Source of the DNA: Planctomycetaceae bacterium
Lineage (GTDB): Bacteria > Planctomycetota > Planctomycetia > Pirellulales > Thermoguttaceae
DNA: 10,925 bases
Direction of reading: 5' to 3'
Assembly (NCBI GenBank): GCA_031254675.1
Contig: JAIRTV010000406.1
Span: 1 to 10,925 of the forward strand
Under the pieces are notes generated by a model that had not been told where the DNA came from, made no database searches, and saw only the letters and a list, made by a program, of their open reading frames with translations. The translations under genes and the position numbers were made by a program. Positions 7,269 to 10,925 of the stretch are shown in pieces (the stretch's first letter is position 1; the number at the start of each line of letters is the position of its first letter).

Positions 7269-8297
7269 ATGAAAGCAATCGTTGTTGTAGCGCCGAATCG
7301 TGTTGAAGTGCAAGAGATTCCAAAACCGGAGCCGGGACCTTATGAGGTATTGGCGAAGAACAAGGTTGCGTCGCTTTGTAACGCAACAGATCGGAAATTG
7401 ATTGAGGGGCATTTTCCTGGTATTCATCAATATCCGTTGGTTTTGGGGCATGAAGGAGTTGCGGTTGTTGAGGCGGTTGGGTCAAAGGTTCGTAACATCA
7501 AAATCGGTGACCAGGTGATAAGCGGTTTGCTCAATAAATTTGGACGCCCTGATTATCATAGTGGTTGGGGCGGATTTTGCGAGTATGTTATTGTACATGA
7601 TCACGATGCGATGGTTGCGGATGGAGTTGCGAATGCAGAAAACGGCTGGTTCGATTCGTGCGAAATTCAAACCGTTGTTGATACAGATATTCCGTTAGAA
7701 GAAGCGGTCTTGCTCTGTACGTGGCGCGAAGTTTACGGCGGAATCGGAGATTTCAACTTAAAAGCTGGTAACGAAATTTTGATTTTCGGTGCGGGTCCGG
7801 TTGGTTTAAGTTTCGTTAAATTTGCCCGATTGCTCGGAATGAAATGGATCGGTGTTGTCGAAACAAATTTGTCACGGCACGAAAAAATTTTGGCAATGGG
7901 AGCGGATCAGGTTTTTGTTCCCGATGATGTTCCGTTACTTCGCAACAAACGTCCGCCGCTTGACGCAGTGATTGATGCGGTTGGCAATACAGCAATTGTT
8001 TCGCTTGCGTTACCGTTACTGAAACTTGGCGGTTCGATGTGTATTTATGGTGTGATCAGCGAAGATACTATTAACGTTAAAAAATCGCTTGCTCCGTACA
8101 ATTTTAATCTTTTCGTACATCAATGGCCAACTCGTTTTCGTGAACGCGCTGCACAAAAACCTCTTTGTCAATGGATTCGCGAAGGGAAACTCAAAGCCGC
8201 CGATTTCGTAACACATCGCTTCCCAATCGAACAAATCAACTCCGCTCTCGAAGCCGGTAAAACAGGACAAGTTATTAAGTGTTTATTGACGTACTAA
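7269..8297 (+). CDS. zinc-type medium-chain alcohol/polyol dehydrogenase
   Basis: A 342-residue MDR-superfamily oxidoreductase. Catalytic-zinc residues are visible as C37 (SLCNATD, in place of the common 'GICGTD'), H61-E62 (LGHEGVAVVEAVG) and probably E153 (CTWREVYGG). The Rossmann dinucleotide motif is GAGPVGL at 174-180. Acidic E198 at the end of the second strand (VVETNLS) is usually a sign of NAD(H) preference. The four-cysteine structural zinc loop of classical alcohol and sorbitol dehydrogenases is absent: only C104 occurs in the 85-115 region, as in some family subgroups. The expected reaction is reversible oxidation of a secondary alcohol, polyol or sugar to a ketone; the substrate is unknown. 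The gene is the last of the forward run and is followed after 42 bases by a strong terminator. The 123-base gap before it contains a possible extra promoter. The start ATG is preceded by an AT-rich leader without Shine-Dalgarno. Confidence 0.87.
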   Translation: MKAIVVVAPNRVEVQEIPKPEPGPYEVLAKNKVASLCNATDRKLIEGHFPGIHQYPLVLGHEGVAVVEAVGSKVRNIKIGDQVISGLLNKFGRPDYHSGWGGFCEYVIVHDHDAMVADGVANAENGWFDSCEIQTVVDTDIPLEEAVLLCTWREVYGGIGDFNLKAGNEILIFGAGPVGLSFVKFARLLGMKWIGVVETNLSRHEKILAMGADQVFVPDDVPLLRNKRPPLDAVIDAVGNTAIVSLALPLLKLGGSMCIYGVISEDTINVKKSLAPYNFNLFVHQWPTRFRERAAQKPLCQWIREGKLKAADFVTHRFPIEQINSALEAGKTGQVIKCLLTY

Positions 8298-8339
8298 GTC
8301 TATTGTCACAAATTTTGTTAATGTTTTTTTGATGCAAAT

Positions 8340-8375
8340 AAAATCGAAACAAATACTTATTGTTTCGATTTTTTT
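8340..8375 (+). terminator. intrinsic terminator after the dehydrogenase gene
   Basis: The arm AAATCGAAACAA (8341-8352) pairs perfectly with TTGTTTCGATTT (8360-8371), extended by one more A-T pair, around a 7-base loop. A run of seven T's ends at 8375. It lies 42 bases beyond the dehydrogenase stop. On the opposite strand the same hairpin is followed by TTTTATTTG, so it may also stop the convergent mutase-like gene, whose stop lies about 100 bases away. Confidence 0.88.
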
Positions 8376-8472
8376 CTTAGTATTTCAGAATCTAATACTT
8401 TTTTGAATGTTCCTGCTTTTCCAACCGATCTGCTCCCGTCAACACCACAAACTCCCTACTCCACAAGTGTTG

Positions 8473-9873
8473 CTATCGCCAGTTCGCCAATCCTTCTTTC
8501 AAGAAAAATGTTAGATGATCCAAGCCTTCCAAAGCACGGCAACATTCTGCAAAAATTCGATGCAAACTCGTTTGGTGATCCGTTTCAAAATGAAAACCTA
8601 ATTGCGCAAAATCATCAATCGACCGGACATGGATTCGACCACCCGGAACAACAAACCGAACTCCCTCCAATGTTGCAGACGGAGAACATGACCATGTTGC
8701 GGAAAGACGCGGAACAATTTCGTCCAACGCAATATGGGGCGTCCGAATTTCTGGTGTTGTGCAAAATTTGGGAAATTGTTTTCGCCATTCTGAGATTGGC
8801 ATTTTGAATCTTGTGAGAGAATCCAAAAACCAACAAATTGCAAAAACAACAATACGCCTTCCATAAACACCACGAAAATAAAGACTTCCATCAAACCCAA
8901 ACCCAATAAAGGCATCGGTTTCTTGCATTTTTGCCAGAAATGCGTGATGCGAATTTTTGACAACACGAGGCGAAGCTCCCAACCGAATCCCCTCCGCAAT
9001 AATTTTTTCCGAACAATTCACATCGTGAAGAAAGATTTCACCCTTCATTGCGTTCCCAAGCAGATAATGCAGCACGATCCACGTAATTTCTTCCGAGAGT
9101 AAAGGTTGCCCTAAATTGTCGATGAGCGCGAAACTGAAGGCGTCGGCTTCGAGGGCGATTCCCAAATCGGCTTGGCGACCAACAACTTCCGAACATAACG
9201 CCGATAACGATTTTCGGCATCGCGACGCCGGAATCATTCCGCCAAAATCTTCTTTGGGTTCGTTGTGAATTGATTCAAAAAACATTTGCGGAAAACACGT
9301 TTGCAACGCTTGTTGCGCAAACGGTGCCCAATTGCCGTACATCGGGTCGAGAATAATGTGCAAGGGAAATCGCGGAACATCGTACCAAACTTCTTGTAAA
9401 AAAGCGTTCCATGTTGGCACGATATTATTTGTTTGATATTTTCCGCGAACAGTTGTGCGGGGTTCCGGCGGCGAGGTAACTTCGTAACGAAGCCGATCAA
9501 TCTGCATCGCAACAGAATGATGAGATTTTGGAATAATCCAACGCAACCCATTCCAGATAGACGCGAAGTTGCCACCGGTTACACTAACAGAGGCATCCGC
9601 CGGCAACAAATCAATCGCATACGATGCCAGATTGGTTGGAACATTGCCAAGATCGACAACATCAGCCCCACTAGAAAGCAAACCTTCCATAAGTGCTGCT
9701 TTGAACAATTTCGAACTTTGCCGAAAATCTGCTGTCACAAGAATTTTAGCTCCTATTGGCAATATTCCGGCAAGAGATCGCCCCCATGACTTGTAAAGCG
9801 TTTCGGTTAATTCGCCTTCCACAAGACCAAGAATAAATTCATCACGATAAAAACTTGGATTGGAATGTTGCAT
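8473..9873 (-). CDS. phosphohexomutase (PMM/PGM) homologue with degraded active site, likely pseudoenzyme
   Basis: The 466-residue product has the length and domain order of bacterial phosphomannomutase/phosphoglucomutase. KILVTADFRQSSKLFKAALMEG (43-64) matches 'VGRDTR.SS..l..Al.eG', ILDPMYGNWAP (174-184) matches 'vvDa.nGaa..', and ADLGIAL (235-241) leads into the metal loop. All four catalytic loops are changed. The phosphoserine loop 'TASHNP' is TGGNFA (99-104, Ser to Gly). The metal loop 'DGDxDR' is EADAFS (242-247). The sugar loop 'GGExSGH' is FGFDGSL (325-331). The phosphate loop 'RPSGTEP' is RSIDDFA (417-423). Mutase activity is therefore unlikely, while the fold is preserved over the full length without stops. 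A structural, regulatory or binding role is inferred. The ATG at 9873 is preferred over 9951 because the family normally starts just before the 'F(R).YD.RG' segment, here FYRDEFILG; the extra upstream codons contain a 15-bp tandem duplication. It converges on the dehydrogenase gene and is divergent from galK. Confidence 0.82.
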   Translation of the reverse strand: MQHSNPSFYRDEFILGLVEGELTETLYKSWGRSLAGILPIGAKILVTADFRQSSKLFKAALMEGLLSSGADVVDLGNVPTNLASYAIDLLPADASVSVTGGNFASIWNGLRWIIPKSHHSVAMQIDRLRYEVTSPPEPRTTVRGKYQTNNIVPTWNAFLQEVWYDVPRFPLHIILDPMYGNWAPFAQQALQTCFPQMFFESIHNEPKEDFGGMIPASRCRKSLSALCSEVVGRQADLGIALEADAFSFALIDNLGQPLLSEEITWIVLHYLLGNAMKGEIFLHDVNCSEKIIAEGIRLGASPRVVKNSHHAFLAKMQETDAFIGFGFDGSLYFRGVYGRRIVVFAICWFLDSLTRFKMPISEWRKQFPKFCTTPEIRTPHIALDEIVPRLSATWSCSPSATLEGVRFVVPGGRIHVRSIDDFAQLGFHFETDHQTSLHRIFAECCRALEGLDHLTFFLKEGLANWR

Positions 9874-9886
9874 AATAATACCGTTG

Positions 9887-9916
9887 TCGGAGTGGAGGAT
9901 ATCGGAGTGGAGGATA
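9887..9916. repeat. 15-bp perfect tandem duplication
   Basis: The unit TCGGAGTGGAGGATA occurs twice back to back (9887-9901 and 9902-9916). It lies just upstream of the preferred start of the mutase-like gene. Because its length is a multiple of three, it keeps the longer alternative start at 9951 open and would add a repeated ILHSD to that version of the protein. Confidence 0.9.
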
Positions 9917-9951
9917 ATTGATAGGGTAACCGGTAAGGTATAATGTATCAC

Positions 9952-10336
9952 ATTGGGCGTAACTTCATTTTTATAGACGGTTTACTGTGTGGTTTGGGGG
10001 CTTGTAGTTTGTGCTGCGGTAATAGTCAATATTTAGAAAATGCATCAATAACATGCAACACAAATCCTAAACCACAAATGACCAAAACATAATTTTATCC
10101 ATACCGAATCAAAAAACAAGAGATTCCCTTAACAAGACGAAAACAAAAATGGAAAATAACTGAAATTCCTGTTAATATTTGATGCTTTTTTTGGGGAATA
10201 TCGAAAAATTCCTCAAAATTCTTTGCGTAATTGAGAGATTGACCTGTTTCGCGATTTTACAAATGTTGTCAATTTTTCTGTTTTTTTTTTTCACTGAGTC
10301 CCTTTTTTCGACCAGGAATTCGACCAGGAAGTTGCC
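9952..10336. other. AT-rich non-coding stretch
   Basis: Nothing convincingly coding is visible here on either strand. The minus-strand 89-codon frame ending at 10172 has a composition typical of chance (Phe/Ile/Lys-rich, no motif). An 11-base T-run sits at 10281-10291 without a strong hairpin before it. A short imperfect hairpin (GGGGAAT with ATTCCTC) occurs near 10194-10215. Some of this region presumably carries the promoter of the mutase-like gene on the minus strand, but no clear -35/-10 pair was found. Confidence 0.5.
10307..10330. repeat. 12-bp perfect tandem duplication containing duplicated AGGA
   Basis: The unit TTCGACCAGGAA is present twice in tandem at 10307-10318 and 10319-10330. 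Each copy contains AGGA, and the second copy continues as AGGAAG at a normal ribosome-binding distance from the ATG at 10337. Confidence 0.9.
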
Positions 10337-10492
10337 ATGATCCGGCGTAACAATACAGACAAAGAAAAACGGAATCAACGATTGCTCGAACGGAATCGAC
10401 AAACAAAACAAACCCGAAATCGCAACCTTAATAACACTCAATTTTCAAAACCTAAAAAAATAAATTTAATGGCGTTGTCAGAAATAAATTGA
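10337..10492 (+). CDS. possible small basic protein (51 codons)
   Basis: The frame begins MIRRNNTDKEKRNQRLLERN and ends at TGA 10490-10492. It is rich in Arg, Lys, Asn and Gln, especially over residues 1-31, so it could be nucleic-acid binding or simply low-complexity. In its favour is AGGAAG five bases before the ATG, which is unusual in this window where other starts lack such a site. The codons CGG/CGA/CTC/CGC in the first half also resemble the neighbouring genes more than the flanking AT-rich DNA does. Against it, it is short, has no recognised family, its last third is A-rich like the surroundings, and its TGA stop differs from the TAA/TAG stops of the other genes. It could also be a relic. 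Confidence 0.28.
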   Translation: MIRRNNTDKEKRNQRLLERNRQTKQTRNRNLNNTQFSKPKKINLMALSEIN

Positions 10493-10802
10493 GAATTTAA
10501 CATTTGAGATTTAAGATTGAAAATATTCCTCACGTCTAAAATTCCAGATTATTCCAAAATAAGTGACAATGATGAATTTGATGAATTATTCAGGCTAGGT
10601 TGTGTTGTTGGGTTTATGAGATTAAAATAAGCGATTGTTGATTTTCAAAACACTAAAATAGGACATAAAAATTCGCAATACTAAAACACCAAATCAGAAA
10701 AATATATTGCGAACAATTTTATTGAATTAATGTTTCTTGGTGATTCGTAACTTGTAATTCATGTTGCAATTATATTGCAACGGTATTGAACCAATTATTA
10801 TT
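10493..10802. other. AT-rich leader region upstream of galactokinase, no gene seen
   Basis: About 310 bases with frequent stops in all frames. Degenerate repeats of the type ATTTTCAAAAC-CTAAAA occur at 10440-10460 (just before this stretch) and 10640-10655, which base composition alone could explain. No RNA gene was recognised. The only clear structure is the inverted repeat at 10763-10781. Confidence 0.5.
10763..10781. promoter_or_regulatory. perfect inverted repeat, possible operator of the galactokinase gene
   Basis: GTTGCAAT (10763-10770) and ATTGCAAC (10774-10781) form a perfect 8-bp inverted repeat with the 3-base centre TAT. It ends 21 bases before the galactokinase ATG. The size, symmetry and position are those of a dimeric repressor site. 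There is no T-run after it, so it is not a terminator. The regulator is unknown, and a hairpin in the mRNA leader is an alternative. Confidence 0.45.
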
Positions 10803-10925
10803 ATGGAAAAACTTATTACGGCAACGAAATTGGAATTTTTGAAAAAATACGGAACAGAACCGATTTGGATGGTTGTTGCGCCGGGTCGGGTCAATTTGAT
10901 CGGCGAACACACCGATTACAATGAC
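10803..10925 (+). CDS. galK: galactokinase, N-terminal fragment
   Basis: Forty-one codons are visible before the window ends. After an N-terminal helix (residues 2-16, LITATKLEFLKKYG), residues 26-41 contain APGRVNLIGEHTDYND. This is the galactokinase signature of the GHMP kinase family, in which the Arg, Glu, His and Asp contact galactose. The enzyme phosphorylates alpha-D-galactose at C1 in the Leloir pathway in the cytoplasm. The ATG at 10803 gives the usual distance of about 25 residues to the signature. A perfect inverted repeat lies just upstream. The catalytic Asp and the GHMP ATP motif lie beyond the window. Confidence 0.92.
   Translation, partial: MEKLITATKLEFLKKYGTEPIWMVVAPGRVNLIGEHTDYND

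Noticed and set aside
8403..8807. Plus-strand 134-codon ORF
   Set aside because: It lies antisense to the mutase-like gene over most of its length, and its Pro/Gln-rich composition reflects the opposite-strand codons.
10194..10215. Terminator-like hairpin GGGGAAT/ATTCCTC
   Set aside because: The stem is short and includes a G-U pair, and neither strand has a T-run on its 3' side.
10172..10441. Minus-strand 89-codon ORF
   Set aside because: It has no motif and a chance-like composition from complement of A/T-rich runs. It overlaps the slightly better supported plus-strand small ORF.
10440..10700. Degenerate direct repeats of ATTTTCAAAAC/CTAAAA type, possibly CRISPR-like
   Set aside because: The units are short, imperfect and irregularly spaced, with no uniform spacers. 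AT-rich composition explains them.

Overview
The window looks like a chromosomal segment of an AT-rich member of the Planctomycetota (inference). Three things point there: the tail of a DUF1559-type protein at the left edge, a very large exported protein of the HzsA-related cytochrome c family that is common in planctomycetes, and start codons that mostly lack a Shine-Dalgarno sequence. The exact lineage cannot be told from the sequence. Intact genes end in TAA or TAG and use TGG for Trp, so the standard code applies.

Layout, left to right. (1) Positions 2-196 hold the C-terminal end of a DUF1559 protein. (2) An AT-rich gap of about 370 bases follows, with one weak promoter candidate. (3) Positions 564-3701 hold one long reading frame for a secreted protein with a LamG/DUF1080-like domain, a beta-propeller and a cytochrome c region. 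It is interrupted by a single in-frame TGA at 3306-3308; the 130 codons after it are clearly still coding and carry a third CXXCH heme motif. (4) Positions 3781-8297 hold four genes in the same direction: a DeoC-type aldolase, an exported SMP-30/NHL-type propeller, an FGGY (xylulokinase-like) sugar kinase and a zinc-type alcohol dehydrogenase. A strong intrinsic terminator at 8340-8375 closes the run. (5) On the minus strand, 8473-9873 encodes a phosphohexomutase (PMM/PGM) homologue whose four active-site loops are all degraded although the frame is intact, so it is a likely pseudoenzyme. (6) A largely non-coding stretch of about 930 bases follows. It contains one possible small basic ORF, a 12-bp tandem repeat and a perfect inverted repeat just upstream of the last gene. 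(7) Positions 10803 to the window end encode the N-terminus of galactokinase.

How the genes may work together (inference). The dehydrogenase, kinase and aldolase form a plausible oxidise-phosphorylate-cleave route for a sugar or polyol, with the exported propeller and the large heme protein acting outside the cytoplasm. The substrate is not evident. The kinase and aldolase deviate from the canonical xylulokinase and deoxyribose-phosphate aldolase motifs, so the classical names should be treated as family labels. The two items most worth following up are the in-frame TGA in the heme protein and the dead phosphohexomutase.
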